From the NCBI GenBank assembly GCA_023055425.1, contig JALGPY010000008.1, positions 20,433,359 through 20,497,358 of the forward strand: a stretch of DNA of 64,000 bases, read 5' to 3'. The DNA comes from Linanthus parryae (taxonomy: Eukaryota > Streptophyta > Magnoliopsida > Ericales > Polemoniaceae). This document shows positions 1 to 12,059 of the stretch, in pieces. Under the pieces are notes generated by a model. That model did not search any database, was not told the DNA's origin, and saw only the letters and a program-made list of their open reading frames with translations. A program made the position numbers and the translations under genes. Within the stretch, counting starts at the first letter, position 1, and every line of letters starts with the position of its first letter.

Positions 1-197
1 ATGTCCCAAAATGAGTGTCCTACTACCAAAAAATTACTTTCTCTTACACTTCTTTTCCCATACCCTTCTTTGAATCACTTTTCACTTGCCGAGAAAAGTA
101 TCACATAAATCGAAGGACATTTTAGTAAATCAAACAAGTCAAAAGCACATTCTCTCCATAAAAAGCCACCCCGATACTCAATTTGGGACGGAGGGAG
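1..197. mobile_element. Stowaway-type MITE, left end cut by window start
   Basis: The right end reads GGGACGGAGGGAG followed by TA, the classic Stowaway (Tc1/mariner-type) terminus and target dinucleotide. The reverse complement of this end continues as CGTCCCAAATTGAGTATC, which matches the first bases of the window (TGTCCCAAAATGAGTGTC). The left terminal repeat therefore begins about a dozen bases before position 1. The element lies upstream of the first visible exon of the nucleotidyltransferase gene, probably in its first intron. It has no coding capacity. Confidence 0.75.
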
Positions 198-552
198 TAT
201 ATGTTAATGTGCCTCCGTACCACCATACTACTTGGTGTATGGCTGTGGCATTCATTTTTCTTGTTTTAGATCTTTATTCTCAAATTGAACGCTTTGCCAA
301 CATGACTTCTCTTTGAGACTCATGTATTGTTGTGAGTAGGAGTAAATGACTGCCCAATTAAGATTGTGGACTGCATTTGCATGAAATTGGAAGAGGCGTC
401 ACGCGCCTAGAAGGACGCATGGCTCTACCACATTCCCACGTTGTAGTCCAGTCGCTTCATGTCCCTGGACTCTTGTAGTGACATTGCATCCCTTAGTTTT
501 TGTCCATATCAGTTTTAACAGTTCATTTAATATGTTATTTCTGGAAATATAG

Positions 553-3500
553 GATTTGAAGTCTATCTTGTGGGTGGATGTGTACGTGATCTTGTGCTGA
601 ACCAGACACCAAAAGACTTTGATATAATAACTTCAGCTGAACTAAAGCAGGTTAATCATCCTTTTTCTTCTTTTCTTTCTAACTCTAGATATTCCCACGT
701 TTTGATTTCTATTATTATTTTTTAGGCGTAATGCTGTTTACATTCTTTCTTCAAATGGTGAATTCGATTTTTCAGAATAAGTATAGTTACGAGTCTTTTA
801 GGTAGGGTAACTGAGTGTAACTTTTTTATTATGGTCTCTGTTCTATTATGTTATTGTGAGAATAGGCGATGTTGACCTAACTTGACCTGACAATGTTAAC
901 AACTGGAGGCTGGAATAGTGTAAAGAAGGTTAAGAATGTTCGGTGTACAATTTATAGGTTTTAGAATGCTAATATCTTGTTTATGCCACTTACCAATTTG
1001 TTAAGAGTTCATGTAAACCTTTTTCCATATGTTTTACTCGTGGGATAAGTTTGATGATTTAACTTTTATGATGTTAATCTGTTCCTCCATAATATACTTC
1101 CGTGTTCATTTTATCGTCTTTATGAAATACATCACACTACTTTGGCTTTTCAACGTGAACCTCTGTCTGATTGCCTTTTACGGGTTTTAGTCGTAACAGA
1201 GCATATGAAATACCTAGAGTAAGGGTTCGACCTTTTTTTCTTTTTCTTTTGGATGTAGTGAGCTCTCGTGGCTGCATCAGAAGGAAAGCAGAAGGCCAGG
1301 ACTTTTCCTGAAGGGAATGCTTGGGGTGATTTTCTGTTTCACAAGTGTCATTGGGATGTCCTGAGCTGATTTTTATGATCTTAACGCCATATGAAAACAG
1401 TGTTGGAACCTCAAATTACAAATTTTACGGTGAAATTAGGGAAAATGAACATTTAACATATACAATACACATTTGTCAAAGTTGACAAAGCTAATCTTGC
1501 TAACAAGTCTGCCTACTTATAGCTGGCGAGTTAGATCGTCCTGCTATAAAAGGCTGTGCCATCATCTGGTTCTTAATTGGCTACAATGCTGAATCAAAAT
1601 TGAGCTTTTAGGTGCTCCAAGATAAATGCTTATATCTTTTCTTGGTCTTGCATTAATGAACAAGCATTCTATTTATAAGATTTTGGCATTTTGCAGTTGT
1701 GAGTTTTAACTTTCGAGTTTGTCTTTATAATTTTTATGCTGCGGCAATCTTATTATATAAGCCTTCAAACAGTGTGCTTATTTGTTCAATTTACAGGTGA
1801 TGAGAGTATTTTCACGCTGTCGAATTGTTGGACGCCGGTTTCCCATATGTCACGTTTACATTGATGATGAATTTGTTGAGGTTTGTTTTGCACGTAACTT
1901 TATGCTTTCCTTTTTCCCCTACGAATCATCAGCTATAATCTACACACCACATTTTTTTACAACAATCTCATTTGTTGATCAGGTATCAAGTTTTAGCACC
2001 TCTGCTCGAAACTTTGGGAGGAGTACGCATTTTTCTTCTGAAATATCTTTTGAATCGGATGAGAAGGATTACATACGTTGGAAGAACTGTTTGGAGAGGG
2101 ACTTCACGATAAACGGGTTGCGAATTTGACCTATGTAGTTTCAGAAAGTTGGTCTAATATTAAGAGAATTTTCTTACCGTGGTTTGATGATTTATTTCTC
2201 AAACTTTCAATTCTTAGATTTTTTCTTGTATCGTTCTTTTTAGGCTGAGTCTTGTGCTGTCCTTCTTAACCAGGTTAATGTTCGACCCATATGCTCGTTT
2301 GATCTATGATTATATGGGAGGGCTGGAGGATATTAAAAGGGCCAAGGTGCGGCAAATATCTATTCCAAATTCTATATTTCTTACTTTCCTCTTGGTCACA
2401 TGATCTCCATTTGTCTCAGGTACAAACTATTGGTCCAGCACGTGATTCCTTTCTACAGGATTGCGGTAAGTTCTTGCTTGTTAAATTACCATGTTAATTT
2501 ATTTAGTCCTCAACATGTTGTATGAGGCTGGTGGAGTTCTCTTCTCCATGAAGTGATTTGAAAGTATTTATGCTTCAAAAAACAAATTGAGCATGGACAC
2601 TTATCCTCCATGTTTTTGAGGCATTGAGCACAGAATTCACTCACGGAATGTCATCAGAGTCTCTGAATCCTAGATCTTGATGAGTATATGACACCCGCAC
2701 ATGATTCCCGGTAACTTAGGTTTGTAGAAAGTTCAAGACAGTGGCTGTTCTCATAAATTTGAAGAGCTATCCTTTGTCTAACTCTTAAATGAATATCTTG
2801 TTGGATTTGAACAACGAGATATTCATGGCACTAGTCACTACTATCATAATCACTACCATTACCATCATCTTGTATCCTAAATGTTACTGTCATTTTATAA
2901 TACAATTTCCTTTGTTTGCAGCCCGAATTCTACGTGCTATTAGAATCGCTGCACGTTTAGGATTCCGCTTCACAAGGGAGACAGCCCGATGTATAAAAGA
3001 TTTATCTGGTTCCATTCGACGTCTTGATAAGGTTTTACCTTTTTCCTCTACCAAACCCAACCTAGAATAAAATGATGCAAAAATCGTGACCATTTTCCTA
3101 TACCAAAATGTACAGGCACGGCTTCTGATGGAATTGAATTACATGCTAGCTTTTGGTTCTGCAGAACCTTCATTGAGGTTATTATGGAAATATGGTCTGC
3201 TAGAAATACTTTTACCTATTCAAGTATGTTGTGTTGACTGTGATTCTTTTAACTCAACGGTCTCCTATGGCACATTTTTGTTTATGTAGCTTTCTCTTTT
3301 TCTCAGGCTGCTTATCTTGTTCAACAAGGCTTCAAGAGACGAGACAAGAGATCGAACATGCTACTGGTCAGATTGCTTTTTCACTCAAATGAGTTTTGTT
3401 TAGACTGGGGCCTTTTGAACTCTTTGGGATTATCTTGTCCTGAGACCTTTTCTTTATGCTGAAAATTTGGTGCTGCAACATTGCCACATTGTTACGAAAT

Positions 3501-6500
3501 TGCTCTTTAGGTTAGCTAACTGGAACTGCTCAAGTTTGTCTGACTAAGGAAGTAAAAGCTTGTAACTTATAAGCATCAGACGTTTATCGGACTGTTATTT
3601 TGGATGATGGGGCTCTCAGCATTCTTGTTCTTATGTTCACGGCTCTTTAACCTTGATCAAAGGCTCTTTAAACTTCTTCCCCTTATGCTGAAAGATGAGA
3701 ATAAGTGAATGATTCTTGATACCGTTGGATAATGGGAGTATGACAAGATCTGAACACGAACTAATAATGTTCTGTGACCTATGAACTTTGAATTATCAGG
3801 TCTTCTAATTCACGTTCTTTAGATAGTAGCATATGCTAGAGCATCTAGATCTTCCTAAGTGGCGAACAAGTTGTGAGAGAGCACCGAATATCATCTGTAA
3901 CCCGTTAGTCAATTTCCATCATGCATATGTTGAGAAGTCCCAAATCGGACATTCAAGAAGAAGAAACATAATTAATAAGTTTCCTGGGCTACTCCCCTCA
4001 TTGCCAATTGGTTTTGAGATGGAAACCCATGGATTCTAATATGGTATCAGAGCGGGTTACGCTCTTGGCGACCTAATTCGTGCTTCCGCCTCTAGCGGGC
4101 GGCACCACCACTAGCCGCCCGCTGGAACTAGCCCCAGTTTTTTTTTTTTTTTTGCAACTGCTTTCTTCTTTTCTATAAACCCTAGTTCTTTTTATTCGAT
4201 AAACCCTAGTTCTCAGCCGCTGTCTTCAACTCGACTCCGGAAAACGCACAGCCTGTGGTCGTCCTCCCTTCAAACGCCTACAAACTAGGCTTCTTCTGCT
4301 GATACACCGGCAAATCCGGCTCCACCACTCGAGTTCTCTGTTGGCTCTGATACCATATAGAACTGAATATATTATTGAATGAATAACAATGCGGGACTAC
4401 ATATCTTTATATAGAAAACTAAGAAGCTACTAGAAGCTAGGTCTAAACTAATTGCTATTTAGTCCCTATAGTTCCTATACGCCACCCGCAGACAAAAGAT
4501 CCACGTGTAGGCCAAAAGATGCCACACGTGAGGGGGCGTGTTGAGAAGTCTCACATCGGACATTCAAGAAGAAGAAATATAATTAATAAGTGTCCTGGGC
4601 TACTCCTCTCATTGGCAATTGGTTTTGAGGTGGAACCCCATGGATTCTAACATGATATCAGAGCCTCGGCTCACACACGTGAATGGTCTAACAACCCACG
4701 TGCTCACCGCCACCCGCAGACAAAAGATCCACGTGTAGGTCGAAGAATGCCACACGTGAGGGGGCGTGTTGAGAAGTCCCAAATCTGACATTCAAGAAGA
4801 AGAAACATAATTAATAAGTTTCCTGGGCTACTCCCCTCATTGCCAATTGGTTTTGAGATGGAACCCCATGGATTCTAACAGTATAGTGTGTATGGCCTTG
4901 TTTGGATATGGCGTTTTTTTGGTTTCTTGTAAAAGCAAAAACTAGACACACAAACCAAGGAATAGGCGGCGGACTTTTGCAAATAGGGTGCTAGCTCGGT
5001 GGTAGAGCACTCAAAGCCCCCTTGCATGAGGTCTCATGTTCGAACTTTGTAGTTGGTAGGGTAGAGCAGGATTTCTTTCTTGTAATGATGTAATGCTGTC
5101 TTTGTAAACGGGAAAAAAACAAGAAAAACCAGATCCGCACATAATTAAAAAAACCAAAAATAAACTACATCTTTCCAAACCCCTTAGTTTTTAGTTACCA
5201 AAAGGTTAAAAACCAAGTTATCCAAACAGCCTGTATGTGTAAAGACATAATCTATTTTCTTTTCTGTGATGTCTTTATGCACATTAACTACTGAGGAATC
5301 ATGATTATCAAGTTACATAACATTGAGTCATTGACTAAGGTGAATTGCATAGTACTGAAAGTTGTTCTGCACTGACGAGAACTATATTTGTTTGAACCAT
5401 GAAATGCCTTGGATCTCAATCATGTTCTTTGTGTTAGGGAATGAGCTGAGATCAAGCTTGCTTGGTTAGTGATTATGCTGAAAAAACATCTCCCCCTTCT
5501 ACTTGTATCTGGTTGACTTACAGCAGAACTAGGTTTTCTGGATGTTATGGCAGAAAGCTTATGCAGTCGAGAACATATATATACTATCTTGTGTCTTACA
5601 GTTATATACAATAAGCACTAGATTTGAGGTTTGACCATTGAGTGGCATCAATATCTTTGTACTGCTTGGATTTGATTTCAGAGATTGACTAATCTTTTTT
5701 GTTGATCTGCAGTCCTTGTTTTCCAACTTGGACAAACTTCTGAGACCTGACAGACCTTGTCACAGTTGTTTGTGGTAAGATTTCTATTAGCAACCTGTGA
5801 TATCTTCGACTTTTTTTCTTTTCTTTTTTCTATGAAATATTTAATTTTGTCATATGCATCTTTGTCACATCGGGGCTCACTCGAGGATTGCGACGACTTC
5901 CCATCTTTCAGGGTTGCAATATTGGCATTTCATAAAGCACTGTTTGAAAAACCTAGAGAACCTCTAGTGGTGGCAGCATTTAGCCTTGCTGTTCATAACG
6001 GCGGAGATATCCAAGACGCTTTGAACATAGCAACAAAGATCTCAGCATCACACGAAACCAGCTTCTGTGAATTGTCTGAACCCCAAAACTTGGACTTTCA
6101 AGCGTTGAACAAAGAGGTCGTGTCTCTGGCAGCATCAGTTCAACGTGCATTGTCCGACATGACCGACGAGCATCATGTCTCACTGGCGATGTCGATGTAC
6201 CCAAAAGCGCCATACTCAGATCTGGTAAGCCATTAACTCAGAAGTTTCATTTTTTCAACCCTTGAGTGTGAAAAAAATACACTTTCACCCCTTTCAGTTA
6301 GGGGAATGACACTTTCACCCCTTGAGTGTGCCGAAATTCAGAACACCTACACTCCCCAATTGTGACGCCGATAGTGTAGGGGTGGTGGTCCATCACTGAT
6401 AGTAGTTGCAGGGACAAATTTGCCCTCTTACAGTATGGAATGATACAATCAGGGCTGTAGCCCCCAGTCCCCCACTCATTTCCTCGTACTGCTTATTTTA

Positions 6501-7695
6501 CCTTGTACTAGTATTTTTTAGTTTTATTCAATTAGCCCCCACAATAATTACACTTTACCCCCAAATGTCTACATTCTGTTCAACTATCCCTACTTTAAGC
6601 CCCTGAAAGGAATTTAGCTCCCACTAAACCAAATTTCTAGATCCGCCCAACTATGGTCCCAGACCCGAAACAAATACTGTTTTCCCATCCCATTCATATT
6701 AATTCCCGAATTATATCTATCTCTACCTACTGGCTATGCTCCCAAAACAGGAATCCAACATTTTATTTATTCCAACCCGAAAGTTACTAACCCAGACCCG
6801 TCCCATTCCAAGAAAGCAATGACCAGAATAGGTCTGGGCGGGTTGGGACCTAAAAGACACTTTCACCCCATCAGGTTTGACATAAATACACTTTCACCCC
6901 CTCTAGTTTGGAAAATGACACTTTCACCCCTTTATTATGCCAAACTTCACGACACTTGCACCCCCTAATTGTGACGCCGTTAGTTTAGAGGCAGAGTTTG
7001 TCATTGATAGTGGTGTCTGGAACAAATTTTCCCTCTTAGAGTATGCAATGCCACAATTAGGGGGTGAAAGTCTCCTGAAGTTTGGCACATTAAAGGGGTG
7101 AAAGTGTTTTGAGGGGTGCCAAGATATATGTACCTGACATACCAGACAATGATACATCTCTTGACTCTACCCAATATACGATTTGGTAGCTAATTCGGTG
7201 AAAAGGATGCTCTCCTTGGCAACAAGAGAAGATTGAGCCTAGTAAACCCAGAACCATCTGGTTACAAGCGTTGTTTCCAGACACCAAAAACAATTATAGT
7301 ACCAAACATTCTAAGAAGTTAGTAGTATCTTCACGCTGTTGTAGTAAACGGCTAGTAGTATCCGATGAATATAAAATTTCTTGTCTAACTTTCACCAGAT
7401 TTTTTCTGTATCTTGGTTACTTGATCGGTCATCATTTTGCTCTTTTTCTGGGGGCTAACGTGTTGTGTTTTACTGTTTACAGGTATTCATCCCTTTAAAT
7501 GTATCTATCAGAGTTTCCCAAATGTTTGATTGCGTAAAAGCGGGTAAAGCCAAGCTTCTTATAGCAAAACAAGGTAGCAAGATTGATTATGATGCTCTTT
7601 CCTTGGGTAGTTTGCCTGAAGTTCGACATGTATTCGCAAGAACTGTTTTTGATACTGTGTTCCCTCTAAACCTTAGTCAGAGACAACAATCCTAG
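553..7695 (+). CDS. CCA-adding / poly(A)-polymerase-like nucleotidyltransferase, 5' partial
   Basis: This gene belongs to the bacterial-type tRNA nucleotidyltransferase / poly(A) polymerase family, which adds nucleotides to RNA 3' ends. Eleven exons are visible: 553-650, 1797-1880, 1983-2116, 2274-2346, 2420-2465, 2922-3031, 3116-3223, 3307-3366, 5713-5774, 5912-6224 and 7483-7695. They give 432 residues plus a partial first codon. The head has the nucleotide-binding motif GGCVRDL and the catalytic carboxylate pair in KDFDIIT. Next come RDFTINGLMFDPYARLIYDY (split by an intron) and the family signature ARILRAIRIAARLGF. All junctions are GT-AG and phases agree. The N-terminal exon, where a transit peptide would lie, is outside the window. 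The 2.3-kb intron at 3367-5712 is swollen by a TRIM and a SINE, and the last intron by hairpin MITEs. Whether it adds CCA or poly(A) cannot be told from sequence. No frame breaks are seen. Confidence 0.88.
3928..4880 (+). mobile_element. TRIM-like miniature LTR retrotransposon with three LTRs
   Basis: Three direct copies of a 114-bp repeat lie at 3928-4041, 4539-4652 and 4767-4880. All begin TGTTGAGAAGTC; the second and third end in CA. Directly after the first comes TGGTATCAGAGC (4042-4053), the usual primer-binding site complementary to initiator Met-tRNA. A variant, TGATATCAGAGCC, follows the second. Before the second and third LTRs is a shared purine tract ending GAGGGGGCG. The flanking pentamers are GCATA and GTATA, a probable target-site duplication with one mismatch. 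There is no coding capacity. The element sits in an intron of the nucleotidyltransferase gene. Confidence 0.75.
4342..4357 (-). repeat. Inverted primer-binding-site motif inside the TRIM
   Basis: GGCTCTGATACCA is the reverse complement of the Met-tRNA primer site. It is followed by AT-rich sequence resembling an LTR edge. The first internal region is about 500 bp while the second is about 115 bp, so a fragment of another LTR element in opposite orientation probably inserted into the first. Confidence 0.4.
4985..5120 (+). mobile_element. tRNA-derived SINE
   Basis: The head carries an A box (TAGCTCGGTGGTAGAGC) and, 31 bp further on, a B-box-like TGTTCGAACT, as in tRNA-related plant SINEs. The body does not fold as a functional tRNA. 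The tail is poorly defined. It shares the phrase GCATGAGGTC between the boxes with the SINE at 11950-12059, so both belong to one family. Confidence 0.55.
6278..6450. mobile_element. Left half of a hairpin MITE (ACACTTTCACCCC family)
   Basis: This segment matches the left half of the element at 6858-7118, including ACACTTTCACCCC repeats and CCCAATTGTGACGCCG. Its right half is missing after about 6450, where unrelated sequence begins. It lies in the last intron of the nucleotidyltransferase gene. Confidence 0.55.
6858..7118. mobile_element. Hairpin MITE (ACACTTTCACCCC family)
   Basis: Long imperfect inverted repeat: GACACTTTCACCCC with GCCAAACTTCA on the left is mirrored by TGAAGTTTGGC and GGGGTGAAAGTG on the right (about 7075-7108), around a roughly 65-bp loop. 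It is non-coding. Fragments of the same family occur near 45600 and 46442. The superfamily is not clear because I could not define the target-site duplication. Confidence 0.6.
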
Positions 7696-8285
7696 GTAAC
7701 TAGTCTATAGTTCCAGCAATGTTTTGTATGTTATGTAACCTTGTGCTCAAGGAATAGCTCATAGTTTTACAGTTACCTATCATTTGACAGGCCAGAAAAG
7801 TGAATCACACAGAGAACGCGTTGTAGAATATTTGTTAAACCCTCTTCATCGTACACAATACTTCAAAGGTTATGTTGTTTCTGTTATTGACTTTACATTG
7901 CAGTTTCACAGACGATGAAAACCAGAACCATTGTTGAAACCAGGGGCGGATGTACTAACTACCAAGGGGCAAGGGGTGGGGATTGCCAACCCTCACTTTT
8001 TCAGAATTGCACTTTTACCTTTATTATTATGGTTTTTATCAAAAATACACTTTAACAAATATACAAATGCCCCAACTGAGTTCACATTTTTTTTATTAAC
8101 ACCTTAAAAGAAATTACATTAATTCTTTTTTGCTTCGATTGTTTCAGTTTTCTGGCTCTGCGCCTGGTTGAAACAATCAAACACAAAACAATGCTGGTTG
8201 GTGCAGCTGAAGGCCATTCACCTAGAAAAGAACAATCTCAATATCTCACAACATAACTGGTATATGAAACTTGGATTCGTCGAAC
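7696..8285. other. Convergent 3' intergenic spacer
   Basis: The nucleotidyltransferase and phosphate carrier genes face each other tail-to-tail across about 590 bp. The spacer should hold both 3' untranslated regions. CAGGGGCGGA at about 7943 resembles a hAT transposon end, but no partner end was found. No other gene is seen. Confidence 0.6.
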
Positions 8286-11279
8286 TTAACTTGTGATCTT
8301 CGCAGGTGCAACGTTGGGGGAAGCACCGCCAGTTGTTGGACTGAAACAGCACAAAAGGATTGAGGAGTTAGCAAAATCAAGTTCTCACACAAAAACAGCT
8401 AAATACATTTATTAGGATTAGCTCCATTATAGTGCCATAGTGGCATGTCTGTGTGATGGAGCACGCCAATCAGAATTTAACAAATGTACAGTAGTCTAAT
8501 GAAGCCCATGAGCCTTGAATATTTGTCAGAATGTCATTAGTGTTCCCCATCACAGTCATGTCACTGGCGAAACTCGCCCCGATGAATACTTTCTCAACAA
8601 ACAGATGAATGAAGCTAGAAAGCATGAAGTTCGTGAACAAAGAGAGGGAAACTTACAGTCCAACAGAAACCTTGAAAGCGTCGTATATGACCCACTGGCT
8701 GCCAGTTAGGGTTCCGATCATGAAGATACGAAGAGGGAGGCCGCGAGTAAACATACCCCATAAGCCTAAGTTCTTCACGGCCTAGGAAAACACAAAACGA
8801 TATCAAGACAAGTTGATAACCTTAATTAGCAAATGTAAAGATAAGGAAAGCGGGTTTGTTTTTTAAAGCTCACATCTCCAATTGTTGCACCCTTGGCATT
8901 GTTGAGGAATGAGACTAGGTTATCAGCCGGGTGTGAGATGACGGCGCAGCACACGCCGGCAACGTACCCACCGGTGAAGCTCACGCCGAGCTGCAAACTC
9001 GTGCTGCATTCGTCCTTTGGAGTCGGGATGGCGTGCTTGTAAATCAGCTCCACGATGTTCTCAAATGTCGCGAATTTCATCATTGTATCTGCAAAGTACA
9101 AGCCGTATGTCAGCAAATTAGTGAATGCTTTTGCTGCAATCTCAGATGTTTTTCGGAAGTAAAAGATTTTTTTAGTGTGTTAGGTTAAATTGTGTTTTTC
9201 TCGACTTTTCTCTCTGTAATCTAACAGTAGCTTTCTTTTAGGAAGCAAAGGAGATATTGCATTCTCGTGGCCTGCTTTCGTTTAATCCTTCTACTACCGC
9301 TTTTCCTTTTCTTTTTTAGAACTCTACAACCGCTTTCAAACTTACAATATTTAATGTTCCGAATATCTACCAGGAAAGAAATGATAAATGTCACACATTT
9401 GCCATTTTACTATCCCAGAGGTTTACAGTTAAATTTATCAAACATAAAACTACCGTATCAATATTTATCAAACAACAATTTATCTAAAGTTCGCAGCAAT
9501 TTCCGCACAACAAATTTCATAGCAGCTTCTACCACCGCCACAACATTACCAAATTGGCTTTAATCGAACTGTGGTGCACCGTGTTCCGTAATTTACATTT
9601 TATTGTAGTAAGAGCATCAAACTTTATAAAATTGATGATTAGAACGATAATTTTTTTGAATACTACGATCCGACCCACTGGCTTTATGAAAATTATGGTA
9701 TAACCTACAAATGTAATAAATATGACAGCATGACAATTTTTATTTAATAGTGTCTTTACGCACAGGCAATACGTGACTTCATGAAAAATGTCTCAAACTT
9801 CAGATCGAGCTTAAGTTTCCGGTTCATGCGCGTAGGATGAGAAAATTTCTACTTACATGGAATTTGTCGTCCCCAGAGAGGACCGATCCCTTTATAAAGC
9901 CTGACAAAGACAAGACATCATCAAGAATTATCAAACCTTAACGCGATCAACTTAAACTAAAACCAAACTTGTTTTTAGATGAGGAAAAACCAATACCCAA
10001 CCGCGCCTTCAGACTTGACAATCTTTGGGAGGCCATCAGACAAGCCTCTAGCAAATGTGGGCTGAGTTTGGACGCGAACCTTAACAGCCTCAAAGGGGCA
10101 GAGGGCAACGTCGGCTATGACCTCAGCCGACGCGGAGCCTGCAAGGTAAATCAGGGTTTTGTATTTTGCTGCATATTCGGGGCCCACAACGTCGGAGTAG
10201 TATTTCTTGAAATATTCGTAGAATCCATATTTAGAAGCACCCTGTAGGCTGTAACCTAAGAAGGTTGGTGCCCAGCCTTTGAAGAAGCCTCTGACACCTT
10301 GCTCCTTGAGCAAAATGCTGAATCCAGAGGAGATACTCTTGTATTTTGCAGGATCAATCTGAAATATTTCAACAAGTACCTAGTCTTACAATTCAAATGA
10401 AATAATAACATTTGAACAATTTTATCCAGTTATTTTAAGATGTCAAGAACTGTTACGTGTCACAATTATTTTATTTATCATTTTATGCACGCCATCAACA
10501 ATGGCGGAGTCAGGAGTTAAGAACAACAGGAGTAAAATTTTATAAGAAGTCAATAACACGAGCACTAGTGCAAGAGTTCAGAACTAGGACATTTGTGTAG
10601 CTAGTAAAAAATGCTTCTATTAATCTACGTTTATTATAATCATTTCGCGAAACAACATTTTGGAGTCATTTTTGACTCGCGAATAGTGGCAATTAGTGAG
10701 ATGGGTCCAGCAAAAACAAAGTGATTTTCCAATGATCAAGATTGAAAAAAACCCATGGCCAAGATCTTGTAAAGAGGCAAGACAAAAAAATTCGCAAAGC
10801 CGTACTTTCAAGACATGTATAGTGATTCAAGAGAAACTTTTGTTTATTCTCAAAGAAAATAATGCGTCCTGCTATAATCTATACAGCACATGCCACACAT
10901 AATTAAAAGAGAGAATGAGCATCATATAACAAACAACAGTACTGTATGAATTAGAACACCGAGTCCCCTACGGTATAATTGATAAAATTACCTGCATATT
11001 GCATTTGAGGACATCCATAGGGGTGACAGCCATGTGAGTGAGGCCGCAGCAAATCATGCCGCCGGTGGCACAAGCGGCGTAGTAACTCGGAGAGAACATC
11101 TCTATCTTCATCTTCCCTACAGCAGGCTCATTTGGACTCGGAATCACAAAGCTTCTCTTCACCGTTGAGCTAGTAGTAGTTGAAAATTGATGATCATAAT
11201 CGGTCAATTTCTTGTTAGAGTAGAGGAAGGTTGGTATGAGCGATTGACGACTACGGGAATTGTTGTTTGAGCTCTCCAT
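8286..11279 (-). CDS. PHT3: Mitochondrial phosphate carrier protein
   Basis: A mitochondrial carrier family (SLC25) protein that imports inorganic phosphate into the matrix for ATP synthesis. Six exons in transcription order: 10992-11279, 9997-10358, 9857-9900, 8874-9088, 8657-8781 and 8286-8340. They sum to 1,089 nt, 362 residues. The three carrier repeats are visible by their signatures: [11 protein letters not shown] (residues 86-96), [12 protein letters not shown], and [12 protein letters not shown]. The sequence IDPAKYKS after the first signature and [20 protein letters not shown] near the end are typical of plant phosphate carriers. Residues 1-60 are Ser/Asn-rich and basic, compatible with a cleaved mitochondrial presequence. 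All introns are GT-AG and phases agree across the 44-nt exon 3. The C-terminus ([17 protein letters not shown]) is low in complexity, as in its relatives. It looks intact. Confidence 0.95.
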
Positions 11280-11949
11280 TTGACGGATCGAATCTCTCTG
11301 TATTCTGTCGAAGAACTCTGGATTATATCCAATGAATCAATCTGTTAAAATTGAGTGAGTGAGAGAGAGAGAGGGATGATCTCTGTTGGTGAGTTGGAGG
11401 TTCTGATCATCTCACTATGGCTGCGTTCTTCAAAAGCTCTACCCTCCCTCTTGGGGCTGACTTTTCAACGAACCTGTTGTCCAATGCCTTGCTTGTCTCT
11501 AAAGTTAATCATTCAACATAAAATTAATGTGAGAAAAGTAGTCGCTATAATTTAAATGCATTTTGTGAACCTCTGTTTTTATTTCAATAGTCTGCAAATT
11601 ATAAGAAACTAACACGCATACCTAATGAGGTGTAACCCATTCATTTTTTATTTCTTTTAAGGAAGAGTGTAACCCAATTTGATTAAGGCCTAGACTGACA
11701 TGCAACCGAGATTTCAATTTGAATTTTCTTTGGTCAACTTGGAATAAGATATACTAGTATGATGATGTACTCCCGTCACTACTAGTCAAATAGATGGATC
11801 GGACGGCTAGCAAAGACAGAGATGAGAAAGAAACTCTCCAAATGTGTTGGAAGTTGGACCAACTACAAAGTTCAAATCGTTTTTATTTTGAACTACAAAG
11901 TTCAATTCCTTATTTGCTTCTTCTTCCTTCTTTAAACTAGTACTGCAGC

Positions 11950-12059
11950 AGCTAGGGTAGTAGCTCAAGTGGTAGAGCGTTGAAAGCCCGTGCATGAGGT
12001 CCTGGATTCAAACCCGGTGAACGAAAAAACAATTTCTCAAAAAAAAAAAAAAAAAAAAA
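11950..12059 (+). mobile_element. tRNA-derived SINE with poly(A) tail and empty site in copy B
   Basis: The A box TAGCTCAAGTGGTAGAGCG and B-box-like GGATTCAAACCC are followed by an A-rich tail of about 24 bases. It is flanked by near-identical repeats AACTAGTACTGC (11935-11946) and AACTAGTGCTGC (12060-12071). The corresponding place in the right duplication copy (about 18209-18220) has a single CCTAGTGCTGC and no SINE. This gives both a target-site duplication and an empty site. Confidence 0.75.

Noticed and set aside
1..552. First exon of the nucleotidyltransferase gene inside the window
   Set aside because: No stretch encoding the expected residues before GFEVYLVGG was found; 1-197 is a MITE and the rest looks intronic.
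4985..5050. Possible tRNA gene from the A-box/B-box pattern
   Set aside because: The cloverleaf arms do not pair and the same head recurs at 11950 with a poly(A) tail and flanking duplications, so it is a SINE.
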